Shown here one piece after another: positions 12,804 to 25,603 of a stretch of DNA of 64,000 nt. Position 1 is the first letter of the stretch. The number at the start of each line of letters is the position of its first letter. The DNA is taken from positions 558,001 to 622,000 of the forward strand of contig JAJSPD010000005.1 in the NCBI GenBank assembly GCA_021307315.1. Reading direction: 5' to 3'. The notes below the pieces were generated by a model. It saw only the letters and a list, made by a program, of their open reading frames with translations, made no database searches and was not told where the DNA came from. The DNA is from Bisporella sp. PMI_857. Taxonomy: Eukaryota > Ascomycota > Leotiomycetes > Helotiales > Helotiaceae. A program made the position numbers and the translations under genes.

Positions 12804-14123
12804 GAACAGAGCCTAAATTCTATATTGGCTGTCGGCGGATCTAATACGCGGTTATCAATGGCAATAAGGAACCATTTGATGATTGCTAGACAAGTTTGTT
12901 AGTCAGACTCGTACGCAATGCAGTATGATTTCGATATCACATGACTCTGATGTTCGAAGTAAACAGTTCCGTTACGACTGAGCTTGGCTGCTACGCGAAG
13001 ATTCTCTCTCTTGTTGCTTGGCTCATCTCAAATGTATAAAACTCCTACCGTACTGGTATATCTCCTCCCCACAGAGACAGAAAGCCCATCTATTAAGTGG
13101 AATTGGCAGTGAACCTAACCCGCTGCTTATCCTACCTTAAATCCCCCTCCCCCTTTTTTTTGCCAAAGATAAACCATGCCTTCTTCTCCTCCACGCTCTC
13201 CATCCCTTGTAAACCTCCTGCATCAGATACAAACTTAAAAAGAAATAACGATCCCGTATGATCCAGCACTCAAACGCCATTAGACAGAACAGAGCATGCA
13301 AACCCCGGTCTGGTCATTTAACTGCGCGAAGGACATGATGATATCCGAGAAAGTTTAACAAGATTTCCAACAGATCAAGGAAACATAGAACCCTCTTTCG
13401 ACTCTAGCTATGCGGCAGCAACGAAAACCCAAGATTTTCAAGAACACCTCCACGCTCCCATGCATAGAAAGATCCTGGGGAAACATATCATGACCGCTTG
13501 TTCAGCCTTTCCGTCTACTTTTGCATCGGACATGCATGTCGGTATGCCGTAGTAAATCCAGGCCAGCCTCTGACTTTTCACACACGGCTGGCGGTTCCGT
13601 GGCCGTTTTGCTCGTGGTCTTTGATGTGCGTTAGGGAGTGTGGTTTTGAAATAGGGGGCGAAGGGGTTGAGACTGGTGGCGTTTGTATTCGCTGCTGGGG
13701 GCAGGAGCGGCCTTTTCAGTCCTGCTTCCGAGATCCTAGCGTACTGTGGAAGATAAGAGGGGGAGGCGTTTGATGACGGAAGTCCTGATTCTGGGACTGG
13801 TTGGAGCAGTAAGAGCTGTTTTAGCCTTTCAGGAGACCCTAGGTGATGTAAAGAGGAGGCGGGGATGGATGATTGCAAGCATAGTCCAGAATATTAAGTG
13901 TATAAAAAATATCATTGAACTCATGCCTATGTATTCTAGTTTCAAAATACTTTGCGGTTTCTTTCTCCTCCCAAAGGAAAGCTCTGGTTCTGACCTGGTG
14001 TTCTAACCAGAATAGAGCATGCAGACCGGCAATCAGTGAGATCCTGGCCTGTGTCCCAATAACACCATTCCGCGTAAAGCATATCCACATCCCTAGATAT
14101 CTTACAAAATCACAGGCTGAACA
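12804..14123. other. Intergenic region, no supported gene
   Basis: About 1.3 kb between the transporter and the convergent SDR-like gene. The longest frame, 13438-13878 on the minus strand (146 aa), has no recognisable domain and is rich in Ser, Pro and Leu, as expected from CT-rich non-coding DNA. There is a pyrimidine tract near 13138-13165. Probably two 3' untranslated regions plus spacer. Confidence 0.45.
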
Positions 14124-15325
14124 TCAACTCGAGCCAGCCTTTGCCGACTCCCCATCCTCCCCCTTCTCACCACCTGCCAGTGCCGCCTTCCCAACATCGC
14201 TCTTGAAGATATCCACCGCGCAGCTAACCTCCACAAAATCCTCCAACTCCTCACTAACCGTCTTAATCTTTTCCTTCACTGATGCGACGCCCTCATAGCC
14301 CACAATGTGTCTTGCGGGAGGATTCTCATGACCCCCAATCGCCGTCAGTGCATGAACCGTTTCCATGACTAACCGATCCTTCGCCTCGTTCCCCAGTTTT
14401 GGGTAGCGCGAGACTATCTTGCTACGTCCGTGTTTGCCCTTGAGGTCAGAAATCTGGGTAGACTGGTCTTGGTTCACTACGTTCGTAAGAATATCGCGCA
14501 GGCCAGGGGCCGGGTTGTTCTGGCTGTTGTACTGTGGGAGCTGTGGCGCGAACGTGATTTTGTTGCTCAGCACCGCAATCTCCTTATTTGGTTGCACGAT
14601 CGTGAGCTTAATGTTGAACGGCGCGATTTCGTAAGCTAAGGAATCGCAATAGCCTTCCAATGCCCAGGTCGAGGCGGAATACATTGACATTCCAGGGGTA
14701 CCGATATGCCCTGTTATGCCCGTGAGGATTATGATGTGTCCCGTATGCTTTTCCCTTAGCAGCGGCAGCGTAGCTTTGATGAAGTTGATCTGCCCAAAGA
14801 ATATCACTTCGAACTGGTCCCGCACTAGAGTCTGCGTCGCAGCTGAAGTGCCCAATTCCTCAACCGTCCCAACCACGGCTTCAGAAGTACAGCAGAGCAA
14901 GATATCGATGCGTCTAAACAGCTCAACGGCTTCTGCGACAGCAGCCCCGCATTGTCCCATGATTCTCCCATCACATCGTATCCCTCGTATACGGTCTTTC
15001 CAACCCTCCCTATCTTTACGCCCACTCTTGCACTCGTTGATAAGTTCCCTAAACTCTTTGCTTCTTTCTGCATCCTCGATCTCGCTGGGTGGAAGGCCGG
15101 CCACTACATAGTCACCATGTGCTAGTAACAACTTTATGAGCCGTACTATAAGCGGCGACAACGCGGAGGTTATGAACCAGACTCTAGGGGAGTTATGTGT
15201 CGCTGCGATCTCCTTAGTTTACATTACACAATTACACCCCAGCTAGGTGGTTAGGGAGATGACGAACGGAAAGAGGCAGCGGGGAGCGGAAACCGTCCCG
15301 CTTCGGACATCTTGCGCTCTGCCAT
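14124..15325 (-). CDS. SDR-fold protein with lost cofactor and catalytic motifs
   Basis: The fold is that of a short-chain dehydrogenase/reductase (best aligned to the 17-beta-HSD-like subgroup), but nearly every functional motif is altered. The Gly-rich TGxxxGxG site reads TSALSPLI (15147-15170). The NNAG motif reads CCTS. The catalytic Ser position (13 before Tyr) is Gly. YxxxK reads YSAST (14667-14681), so Tyr stays and Lys is Thr. The PG motif after the last strand reads PN. The secure coding block is 14124-15183. The start is uncertain because a stop lies upstream with no ATG between. One candidate first exon is 15294-15325, spliced to 15183 through a weak GTTTCC donor, which restores GRVWFITSA in frame (363 aa). 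The long open frame with no internal stop argues for a maintained non-catalytic protein rather than decay. Confidence 0.72.
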
Positions 15326-18300
15326 TATGCGCGCTCATGTCTCTACTTGCGAAACGACGCCGTCATCAAGTCTTCTTATCATTTCCAGCATAAAGGCATT
15401 GAAGGTTAGGTGTGGATGATGAAAGGATGTTCAGGCGAGGCTGAAGAGGGTCGGCAATTGAGAGTGACGAGGCTGAGAGCCTCTGCGAAGGTGGTCGCCG
15501 GCAAATTCCCATCCAATCACGAGGATGAATTCGAGGATAAAACCTCTGAGGTAGGAAAGCTATTTCGTGTTTACAATGAATGATTTGTCAAGCTTATGTT
15601 TCTCCACTACTTGACAAGAACATCTTATCGTGAGAAGAGTTAAGCAGTGCGAGCAGCTATCTTATTGGTGGGTTAATGGCTAAGGTAGAACTGCCCCTTT
15701 TTGAACCGAGGCTCTGTCTCTGTTCTGCAAAGGTTACACAGATTGTTGAAAGATGTTGTCAGTCTATGTGTAGCTAGCAAGGAGTATCGAGTGCTTCCTT
15801 GAAAACAAGACCAAGACCTTCTGCCCATGTATTGGCGACGCGAGCATTCAGTGAAATTGGGTTCCGAGCCAGCAATACGTCCAAGGTTGTTTGTACATCA
15901 TCCATGAAAGCGATTATGGAGGGCTTTCTGCCCTATCACTGGAGCTATACGGGCGGATCTTTTAATACAATTGTTAAATTCCAAATGAGGCTATTGTTCA
16001 TACCTGTGAGGGCTTCTGCTGATATGTCTCACAAATTCCGCAATCAGACAATGCTAGAAAGTTACATGTATGCCAGTGAAGGATAAATATCTGCGAGACA
16101 GTGTAAAATGCCGTTTTCTCGAGGTATGAAAGGTCCCGCAAAGCATCAAGTGTGAAAGGAGTCTACAGGATGCCTTGTTCAGAGAATGGTCTGTCCGTTG
16201 ATAAGCTTCCATTGTGCCTAGAAGCTTGAAATTATTAACCTTGAGCATTAGAATACGAACTTAAGTGCCGTGCCGCCACAGATTTAATGCCATTAGCATA
16301 TATAATGGTAAGGTCAGGTGAAGCCATGAGCAGCTGATATTCTCAATCTTGTGATCACTGTCCGCGCGCATTTGAGACTATCACTCCTTCAAGTTCCGCT
16401 CGTGACATCTCGTTCACCCTATGAGCGGGTGTAACCGCGCTTGTATCAAGTAAATGTAGAAAACACGGAGGCTTCGTTACCGAGTAAGCGCCACAAAGAA
16501 CTCTTGCTCCGAGAGGCTCTTATTGTCAAGGTTTCATATAATAGACCAAATAATTTGGCGGTGCCTAACTCTCGTACGACTGCGAACGCGAGCGGCTGCC
16601 ATTTGGAGAAGCGGAAGAAAGACGGGCCTTCTACCTTAGACGGCTGGGGAGGTAGCTCGAGGGTTTTGGGAGTATGCTGTCGGTACTTACAAGTGTGCAG
16701 GGCATGTTGCGAACTCGGCTTGATCACAATTTGTTCCGATGATCTCGACCGATATCGTACCCCAGCGCATGCGCTTTTCCTACGTCCGATATCGTAATTT
16801 GAAAGAGGAGGGTAGGAGCGCCATGCTACCAAGCCAACTAGAACATTGAGGAAAACATTTCTGGCGAGTCCCTTGCCCGTGAATCTATTTTCAATATGTG
16901 CCCACGTTTTCTGAGAGTGGAACGATGATCTGCGTCCTAATTAACCATGGTGTTCGTCGGGTATCTGGGTTTGTGCCTATAGGTACAGAAATTGTGGCTT
17001 GATTTGACAAAGTGTGGGGAAGGATGAATGCCATTCTACAAACATTCCAAGATTACCACTCCTAGGTCAAGAAAATGCTGTATTACTCGCGGGCTAAAGG
17101 TCCCAATAAGGTAAGCAGAACTTGCAGAACTTACAAAACTTCAGCTTTCTCGTCTCGTGGATCTCAAGCACCGAGAGTCGCCTATTTCAGACATTGGAGC
17201 TTGGTTGTAGATATTGTAAGACGCATTCAGCATTCTTTCCGATTGCTTAGCATATTATATGTCCAGCTTTTTCTTTCTCATGGCGTCTAGCATTTGTGGC
17301 AACCTATGGAGCATGGGAGAGGATGCGAGGGTGGGTACATTTTCCCAGGAACTCCCAAGGGATTTCCATAAGGGCAAAGATGTGCCCTTCAACGTTGCAA
17401 TGAAGTAGCCGTTCACGCTGTGCTCTGTGATAGCCATGCCCATTGCAGGAAAACATATGCATGTTGCGCAAAGCTGACTTGGGAGCTAGTGGGCACTGGC
17501 CATTGACCGTGGTAGTCTGGAATCATGAAAAATAATGGGGGCTGGCAGTGGTGAGGGGAAGCGTCATTCGTTTGGGCATTTTTAACCATGAAAGCTAGGA
17601 AGATGCGTAACATCAGCTTCGTTTCATAACTTTTGGCGTTTTTCTCGAGTACCTCGAGGCTGTACAATGACGGAGGTATTTCGGGTATTTTCTGCCAGTG
17701 AGAGATGTTCCTAGAACAACATAACATCAGGCACATAAGATCCAAGGTAGATGAAATAGATTGAGGGCAATCTAAAATAGATTGTTGTCCAAGTGCCGAC
17801 CGGGCCTGCGGGAGGGCCTGGGACACAGTCAGCATTCAGAATGCAACAGTTGGCTTAAGTCGCGGTGGGATTCTGGGGACAATGAATTCAGCCGCCACCA
17901 GCCTGAATTGCCAACCGACTTCCGAACCCAGTACACGAGGGATTTGGCTTTGGAGTCACCTTGCAGAGCTGATCCTGAAAGCATTGTACGCTGGACAAGA
18001 TATGCACAGCGCCGGGAAGATGAAGTTTCTGGTAGCTTGCGAAAACAATTCACTAGCCATTGTATGCATGTGTTGCTTGAGAAGTACTCTTTGGCTGAAT
18101 ATGACACGACCACGTTCCATTCAAGCGAATGAGGTTGGGGGCGGGCTAATACGACGTTGGCAAAGTGTGGCGCCGGATCTCCGCTTGGAACCACCTGCTA
18201 TGACCAGGGCTTCGAAAATTTATTGTCAACCCATAGGATGGACATGACAAGGAGTCAGTGCATTTGGGGTTTCTCAACAGTTGGCAAGGTGTGCTAAGGT

Positions 18301-18599
18301 CATCACTGTCAGGCCCCTTCCCATTCTACGGTGAATCAGGTCCGCACAGCCAGATATCAGCGCGCGAAGCGTGTTCATCGTAGATTTGCGTAAAACAAGG
18401 TGAGGTGTGTGGTTCTGCAATAGCAAGCATTTCTAGCATCGACAACGGAGGCTTCTCCTTATGGAATCGAAGATGCTGATGAAATTTCTGGACGCCAAAT
18501 TATGCAGGAGGAACACCAAAGCATGTCGATGGTAGATTTTTGTATAGAGATGTTAGATGATGTATCCGGGTAGTGCAAACAAACCATCAGTTTCCCAAG
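15326..18599. other. Gene-poor region, first part
   Basis: No gene supported over about 3.3 kb. The longest frames (16441-16797 plus; 16446-16832 and 17829-18194 minus) overlap on opposite strands and have no domain or splice structure that extends them. Base composition is not the AT-rich, CpA-depleted pattern expected of RIP-mutated repeats. I see no terminal repeats or transposase motif. Confidence 0.4.
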
Positions 18600-19758
18600 T
18601 CACCCTCCTTCAATGATTATTATAATCGGCGGCTGACTGCATGGACTGACGGAGCCACACCTCGATCTCAAGTGGCGCGGATAGAAGTGACGGTGGTTGG
18701 ATGAATGGATGATGAGCATATGCAGAATGGAGGAAGCAAGTGAGAGTGCTATCTTGGTGCGGCTGGGGAGGAGTGAACCTAAATCTCGAGGTTTGAGAAT
18801 GGCCGAGAAGCGATTGCCTCCCAGCATAGACTCACTATAGTGCTTGTCCATGCACCAGTGACAAAGGGTAAAATGATCGATATAAAACATAGTATCAGAA
18901 CCAAAGGGCCTCCAGAAATTTAGGGATGTTATGCAGTCCATGCGTAGCTGAGCTCGTTGGAAGAGTTGTCGATTCGTGTCACGAGCAATGCGCGGCGGAG
19001 TAAGCAGTGGTATTTCTGACCAAGAGGATTTCGACACTCTTCTGGTACTTGACTACGCGCATCAGCTATATACCAAGGCTGAAAAGTCTTGAAGTGGCAT
19101 GGTGTTGAGCTTGTGGCTGCCTTGTTTGCACACAACTTGGCTACTTAGGCTTTCCAAACCTGATCTGGGAGAGAAAGACGAAATGATGTCGATTCATCAC
19201 TGCCCCCTTTCGCAAACATGGCCCCATGAAGCGGTTTGTCACTGGCCCCTCCAGTTACGAAAGTGTAAGAAGCGATGCAGAGCACATGGAGGCAATCCAA
19301 GGATGGCCGTTGCCACGAATCAGCGGTTTCGTAGTTAGAAGGGGATGTGGTGCCAAAAATGGTGCGCACACCGACGTGCGCGTATGCGGTGTTCCCAATT
19401 AATCCAAGCAATCCACTCTACTTCCCAAATGTGACAATTGCTGTCTCAGCCTTATAGAAATGTGGGAAATATTGACGGAGAACACCTCCATGCTATCAAC
19501 TTTTCGTTATTATAGGTGATTTAGCGAGTTCCTTCTAGAACCGAGTTTTTCGTTATATGCAAATACTACGGAGAAGACCCCTCCCCGGTATATGTATGTA
19601 CCACCAACCGACGCAAATAGATCTGATGGACGTATTGAGCTTTGATGTTGGAATAAAAAAGACAAGAATGCAGCAAATGCTAGACCAAAAAAAGAAGCAT
19701 GCGCGATTTTAGCAGCCGTCCTCCTTGAACCGCCAGATTTCTTCCTTCGTATTCAAGT

Positions 19759-19780
19759 ACCCTTACCCTTACCCAACCCT
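19759..19780. repeat. Short telomere-like CCCTTA run
   Basis: Two copies of ACCCTT followed by ACCCAACCCT. It resembles a degenerate fungal telomere unit (CCCTAA) but is only about 22 bp long. It may be chance or a trace of break repair. Confidence 0.3.
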
Positions 19781-20286
19781 ACTATACCATAACATACCAT
19801 GCTATATCGTATTGTAGGCGATTTGCGAGGCGGGGATACCACGCAAGATGATCCTGGTATCAGATCGTTTGAGCATCATGGGAACCATGATCATGATCTT
19901 AGCAGGCCCAGGGGTGGATTACTGCCATGATCTTGTCATGAATCTGATCATTCTTATTACGATTGCTTCATCGCCATATAGTACAGCCTGCTTGTCGAAC
20001 CGATCCAGTTGCAGAGTGGAGCCCAAAAGTAAAATAAAAAAAGAGGGGGGTGGGATTGAAGATCCTCTCGCCATGCGAGATTTAAGTACTGCGGCTACGT
20101 GTGTAACTTTAGTAATACTATACATCATGTTTTGGGTGGGTATTGGAGTACACGTATCCTGATATAGTACTGCTAACTGCACCCGCAGATATATTGTATG
20201 TCCTTTGCCGAGCGCGGCGGTCGCATTAAAAATCTTCCGTGCATGGTTCGAGTTTTTTTTTATAATATTTTTTCTCTCGCGTTGGA

Positions 20287-20368
20287 TAGGCACAGGCACG
20301 GGTACAGATATAGACATAGGCATAGGTAAGTATAGGTACAGACTCAGGCTCTGGCTTTGGCTCGGTAG
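20287..20368. repeat. Degenerate hexanucleotide repeat
   Basis: About 80 bp with a six-base period: units such as GGCACA, GGCACG, GGTACA, GATATA, GACATA, GGCATA, GGTACA, GACTCA, GGCTCT, GGCTTT, GGCTCG, with one break in phase. No protein function is apparent on either strand. Confidence 0.55.
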
Positions 20369-20548
20369 TACATAGACGGCAGCTTGCTAGCCCCAAAGGA
20401 CCGGGTTGACTTCCCGACGGACCGGACTGGATGAGAATTGATGGGATTTGAAATGACCACAAGCACAATGCCGTTGACCATTTCTCGGTCATTTTGAGGG
20501 TACATACACAAAATTATGCATGGATTGCTTAACATTTGCATTTCGATT

Positions 20549-20577
20549 GTTCTCTTCTTCTTCTTCTTTTTTTTTCC
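20549..20577. repeat. Pyrimidine tract (CTT repeats then oligo-T)
   Basis: Four to five CTT units followed by ten or so T residues. A microsatellite in the gene-poor region. Confidence 0.6.
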
Positions 20578-22156
20578 ATTTGATTGATTGTGTTTTCTTG
20601 GGATTCATCGTCGTCATGGATGCACAGAAGAGGGACCCATTTGTGAACGGAACGCACAGACGATGGATGTCGCTGTCCCTGGTCCTGGTCGTTTGAGGAT
20701 TAAATATCCAATCCTAACAGCAGCATCTCTACCAGTACGAGAGACTACTACTGAAGAACATGTGATGGGGAGTTGGAGGAAAGAGACGAGACGGCATAAT
20801 CTCGCCCGGAATTGACCTAGGCTTGCGTTTAAAAAGGATATGATGATGGAAAATCTACCGGCGGCGGGCTCGTGACGGTGGTAACTTGGTGGTTGTTAGT
20901 TGTTGCAGTCTATTCCTTCCATCTGTTTGTCTTGCCTGTTACTCTATGTGTATCTATCGGGTCGGTCGTTAAATGTTGTTGAATTAAAGTCTTGGCCGGC
21001 ATCAGAATCTAAGATGTTGATCCCCGTCCTCCTGAAACTGGTGGGGATCCTCCCACCCTCTCACTAAAACTGTCCCAGACTTTCATTTGGTACTTACCCG
21101 TATGTCCGCGCGCTAGACTCTAAAGCGGGAATCTTGACATCTTCTAGTCCTTCTATCGCTAAGCTTGCGACCGTGCTGGCGCTGGCGTTGAACGTTGGTG
21201 TTGGGGGAAATGGTACAGTACCGTATCCTGCCCTTGCGGTTGCCCCCACCATACACTAAAGGATAGTATGAACAACGAAAGAGCCTGCTACTATGCCAGT
21301 GCTACTACTGTCCAGTCCAGCATAGCCCAATGCACGTAAAGTCTCACTGCCGGGTGGCTCGGTGGAGTAAATTTACGATGTGAGCCCGCGGGCATGGTTC
21401 CAGTAGTCAAACGCTGTCGTGGACTCTTATTACTGAAGAGCTAATACGCTCGCATGGAGTTTATCCGACGCTTCGCGATATCTGTGACAGCTAACCGACA
21501 GCCTTTGATAATGAGGGACCATGGTGGATATCCGATTAGCCTGGAGGCAACCGTCTCTGACAAAGGCAAAAGAAGCGAAGCCTACAATGGTTGATACCTC
21601 CCGGTACATTTGCACACCCTGCATCCGTACCTCAGAAGTGCATCGTGGAAGTACTGGTCAATTTTACTTTTCCGTCTGCCACCAACGATCGACCCGGCCA
21701 CAAAGCCCAGGTCAAATCAGGCCAGGTCAGGTCAGGGTCGTCACGTTGTCTGAGGGGGCGATATACAGGAAGTATCATGGTTATGCCTACAATGAAATTC
21801 CTCGCATTGCCCAACTTGGGATGTCCCCCAAGGTACCCATGTCTGATGATGTAGCGTGAAGCTCATTGGATCACAACTCTCGCTATTCCTCTGTTGTAAC
21901 GGTTATGCGTCCACCCGCATTCACCCTTCTCCCCAAATCCCTCTGATGGGCTAGAGACCAATGAATCGGGCGAGAGTGATCCAGCCTCGATCTCTCCGCT
22001 TGCTCCCTGTCCACACTCATTTTGTCCCCCCATCCAGTTTAGCTGAGATGGATGCACCTCGCGAACTACCCAGACATAGGCTTTTCTCTGCCTTTCTTGT
22101 TGGCCCATTTCTTGGTGCCTCATCTCAGTATCGGATGACTGCGCCGGCATTAGGAA

Positions 22157-22190
22157 TATAAACCCCAGTCGCACACTCTCATCTTATCCA
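22157..22190 (+). promoter_or_regulatory. Candidate core promoter of the homeobox gene
   Basis: A TATAAA at 22157-22162 is followed 10-30 bp later by a CT-rich stretch (CACACTCTCATCTTATCC), the arrangement common at fungal transcription starts. If used, it would give the homeobox transcript a leader of about 1.3 kb. This is inference from motif spacing only. Confidence 0.35.
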
Positions 22191-23472
22191 ACATCCTGCA
22201 TCCTCTACCGCAGAGGACCACTATTTCCGTGGTTGCTGAACGGCCATTTGCCAATTCTGCCAGAGACCCTCGAGGTTCTGCACAACATTGCTCTTTACCC
22301 ATGGGCCACATCTCCTTTGGTCACTTTGCGTATCGTGGCTAATACTTCCTCTCTCGTCAAGAGCTTCTCGGCATCGAGTCTGCTCTCAGCTTGCTGCGTT
22401 CTCGCTTCATCTACCTTTGATCCTGTATCAGGCCGTGCCTTTTACTACGACTCTTGACCATCCAAAATCTCCCGCCCTCCGTTTTCCCCATTTAAAACCC
22501 GTGCGTCCCCTGCACTCATCTTCCTCAGGATTGAAATTCTCCGTTCCTGGTCCGCAGCCACAACGGCACCAATTCGACTTAGCGGGACTACGTGCACTGA
22601 CAGGGCATGGAAGAAAGGTCGAGGGCTATAGGGCGCTTCTCGGGTCCATTGACCTTGTTGTGGTGATCATAGCAAGACCTTTTATATCAAGAGCCTTAAA
22701 TCTTGCATATCACCCGCCGCCGCTCGTCGATCGAACGTGGAAAGCAGGACAATAGACCCCGTCTAACTTAAACATTGTGTGCATTTCCTACTTAGGACGC
22801 AGCACGTCATATAGCCAGCATCCAAATTATCCTTCATTTCAACTACGATACAGGTGCCGCGAGAATTTGCGGTCCAAGTCTTCCGGGGTATAGATCTCGC
22901 ACTCTCTATCGTCTGTAGAATACTTCCACCTTGGATGTCTCGACAACCTTGAGAGACTCCATGGCCTGAAGCTTACTGGATCTCGACGTGCCTTAGTCTG
23001 ATTCTGAGCAGGAGCTGTAGAGCTTCTCGAAATATTTGGTTTGCTGAAAACTAAAATCACGGCGACTGAAACTTGGTCTATGTTCTTCGCTGTCCTCGAA
23101 GCTTGTTTGAAGAACATTCGATAGGGTCGAGTCCCCGTTGATACATGATTCTCAACAGTACTCAGCTTCACAAGACCAGTTCTAGTTGAGTCTATGTTCT
23201 ATACTGGTTAGCGATCAGCACACCGAGCCTTTGTCCACCACGGCCTTCACTCTCGTTCATTTCACGGCATCAAATTGCGGCTTTGCACCACGACTCTCAG
23301 CGGGAGATCAAGTTCGAGGTGCTCAGGAATAGCAACAATACGTATCTCTTCTACGCTAGCATCAACGCAAACACAACTCTCAATGCTTGTTACACGGCCA
23401 TTTGATACAGGACGGAACACTTGGTCTTCAAACAAGCTTGCGGCTCACTACTCACGCGCCTCGTCCCCACGC
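22191..23472 (+). other. Probable long 5' leader of the homeobox gene
   Basis: No coding gene recognised. Several upstream ATGs open short frames (for example 22233-22457 and 22288-22755), none with a family motif. An in-frame ATG at 23383 could extend the homeobox protein by 30 residues. Long leaders with upstream frames are common for fungal developmental regulators. Confidence 0.35.
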
Positions 23473-25603
23473 ATGTCGAACTTCGAGCCTCTTCCCCCGC
23501 AGCCGGACTGGCGTGAAGAGCAGTACTCTCCATTCCCTCTGCCTGGTGAGGCCGGTATTCTTCAACCGTTTGAGCAGGCTACAAACTCAAATACAAGTGA
23601 CAACCACAATCAACAGAGCAGTGCTAGGCCGCAACTAGAACACCGACATAGCCTTGGACCTTTACGACAAGAGGCTCAACCACCTTCCATCATTGAGCGG
23701 CCGGACTCAGCGCCTGTTGATGGCAGTACACAGGTCAACAATTCCGTACGCGATGAATCTCTTGTCTCCAGTGAATCCACAGTACTCTCGCTTGGTTCTT
23801 TGTCGAATCCATTAAGTTCTGCATCAAGCGCTCCAACACAGGCAAATACTCTTGCGAATAATGAGGAGGGAGACTCGCAGATCGAGATGAAAGAAGAGGA
23901 AGACGACGACGACGAGATTGATGATGACGATATGGCCGATGTAGAAGAAGTTGGAGGTAGTTCTGTAACACAGACAGCTGCAGAGCGAAGGGCAGAGAGA
24001 AGGAAAATGAAACGCTTTCGGTAAGTCTCCCAGACTACGTGCCAGCGCTCATGCACCCAGAGATTGACTATCCGCAAGCTTAACTCATCAACAAACTCGA
24101 TTTTTAATGAGCGAATTTGCAAAGCAAGCTCATCCTGATGCTGCTCACAGAGAACGACTTTCAAGAGAGATACCAGGCTTAAGTCCTAGACAAGTCCAGG
24201 TTTGGTTCCAGAATCGGTAAGTAAAAGATTCAGGCAAAGCATTAAACTGGTTTTAACCAAAGTAGGCGGGCCAAAATAAAACGTTTAACAGCGGATGATA
24301 GAGAGCGTATGATGAAAATGAGGGCCGTGCCGGATGACTTTGACAATGTGCAAGCTCTACACTCGCCTTATGGAGCCGTCCATGGCATTGGAACACCGAT
24401 GCAGTCGCCAGTAGACTTCGTTTCGGGATATTCTGACCACATGATACGTCCTCTGATGGTTGATACCATGCGAAGAAACGATCACGACGAGCACTTGTCT
24501 CCTACTGGTGTCAGTCCAGCATTCGGTCAAGTAGGATTTGGCCATGGTGGATCGGTGGGAAATCCAGATATACTCTCACCCCTATCACTGAATTCGAATG
24601 AGCGGTATTACCCGAGTCATCTTTCGAGTCCGTTGAGTGCAGGGCCACGAAGTTCGAATCCGTTTGATCGACAAAATAGCTACCAAGCATTATCACATTC
24701 GAGACAACACGTTCGACCTCTTCAACCTCTACAACTGCGAGAAACTATGTCTAGGTCACGATCTGATTCAATTCATTCTCCTTTACGGACTAGCATGTCT
24801 TGGAAAGGGGATACACTTGATTACGCAAATTACCAAGCTGGGCAACCGAGTCCCCAATTGGGTGGGCGACAGCAGTCATTGTATCATGCAGACCAGATTG
24901 GCAATAGCACCGTCAATGCGAATTCGTATGACGGTGGTTCCTACACCAGTTCGTCCCATCCCATCCCCTGCCTAAAAGGTTTCGCACTCTTGAAGGGGAT
25001 CACACATGTTAATCATTTCTAGACACGAATCTGCAAACCTCGCCAACGCAACTATACTCGCCATCGCATGGCCAATCGAGCTCATTGCAACAGTCGTCGC
25101 CTGCCGCAATGTCGCGATTACGAACCGCATCGTCAGCATTCCCGCATAGTCTCGATCTTCGCAATCAATACCACCGAGGGTCGATCACCCAGCAACAACC
25201 TCCAACGTCACGAAGTAGTTCCTTCTCGACATCGTTCACTGGTGGCTATGCCAGTGCACCGTTAACAGCGCCAGTAGATTTCCAGCTTCCACGCACACCT
25301 ATCGATGGGCCACGCGACTTCAGCATTCCACAATTATCCGCACCGATGCAACCATCTCAGGACTTCCAGAGCGCCTACAACTCAGCTATAAGTCCAGCCC
25401 GAGGCTCACACAGTGAGCAAACTAGCACACAAAGTAATCAAACTCGAAGCTCAAGCCTAGATCAGCCCCAGCAGCAGCAAACACAACAGCAAAATAGGAC
25501 CACCGAAGAGACATCCTATCTCTCTTCGGTCAAATACGAGACAGGACAGAAGCGCAAACGTAGCTTCACGATGCCAGGAGTTTACGACAGTACACAACAA
25601 TAG
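23473..25603 (+). CDS. Homeobox (homeodomain) transcription factor
   Basis: Four exons: 23473-24020, 24079-24216, 24266-24978 and 25023-25603, giving 659 aa. The homeodomain spans about residues 178-238 across three exons: ERRKMKRFRLTHQQTRFLM, then a second helix with HRERLSREI, then recognition helix QVQVWFQNRRAKIKR (WFQNRR about 225-230). An acidic run lies just before it (EEDDDDEIDDDD), and the rest is Ser/Pro/Gln-rich and probably disordered. Intron 1 must use an AAG acceptor, because splicing at the earlier CAG puts a stop in frame. The start ATG at 23473 (MSNFEPLPP) is preferred; 23383 is an in-frame alternative. The sequence around the homeodomain resembles the fungal conidiation regulators of the Htf1/MoHOX2 group, a tentative match made from memory. 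It acts in the nucleus on unknown targets. Confidence 0.9.

Larger units (their letters stand above)
18600..22156. other. Gene-poor region, second part, with simple-sequence tracts
   Basis: No gene supported over about 3.6 kb. It contains a short CCCTTA run (19759-19780), a degenerate hexamer repeat (20287-20368) and a pyrimidine tract (20549-20577). Short direct repeats of GGTCA occur near 21718-21742. Its position upstream of a homeobox gene suggests distal regulatory DNA or non-coding transcription, which sequence alone cannot show. Confidence 0.4.

Noticed and set aside
13438..13878. 146-aa minus-strand frame
   Set aside because: No recognisable domain, no splice extension, composition of non-coding CT-rich DNA.
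16441..16832. Overlapping 118-aa and 128-aa frames on opposite strands
   Set aside because: Mutually overlapping, no motif, no neighbouring exons.
15326..22156. RIP-mutated transposon as explanation of the gene-poor region
   Set aside because: Composition is not strongly AT-biased, and no terminal repeats or transposase or reverse-transcriptase motifs were seen.
24652..24661. GTTCGAATCC, a tRNA B-box-like string
   Set aside because: It lies inside the homeobox coding exon, and no A-box or foldable acceptor stem is present at the right distance.
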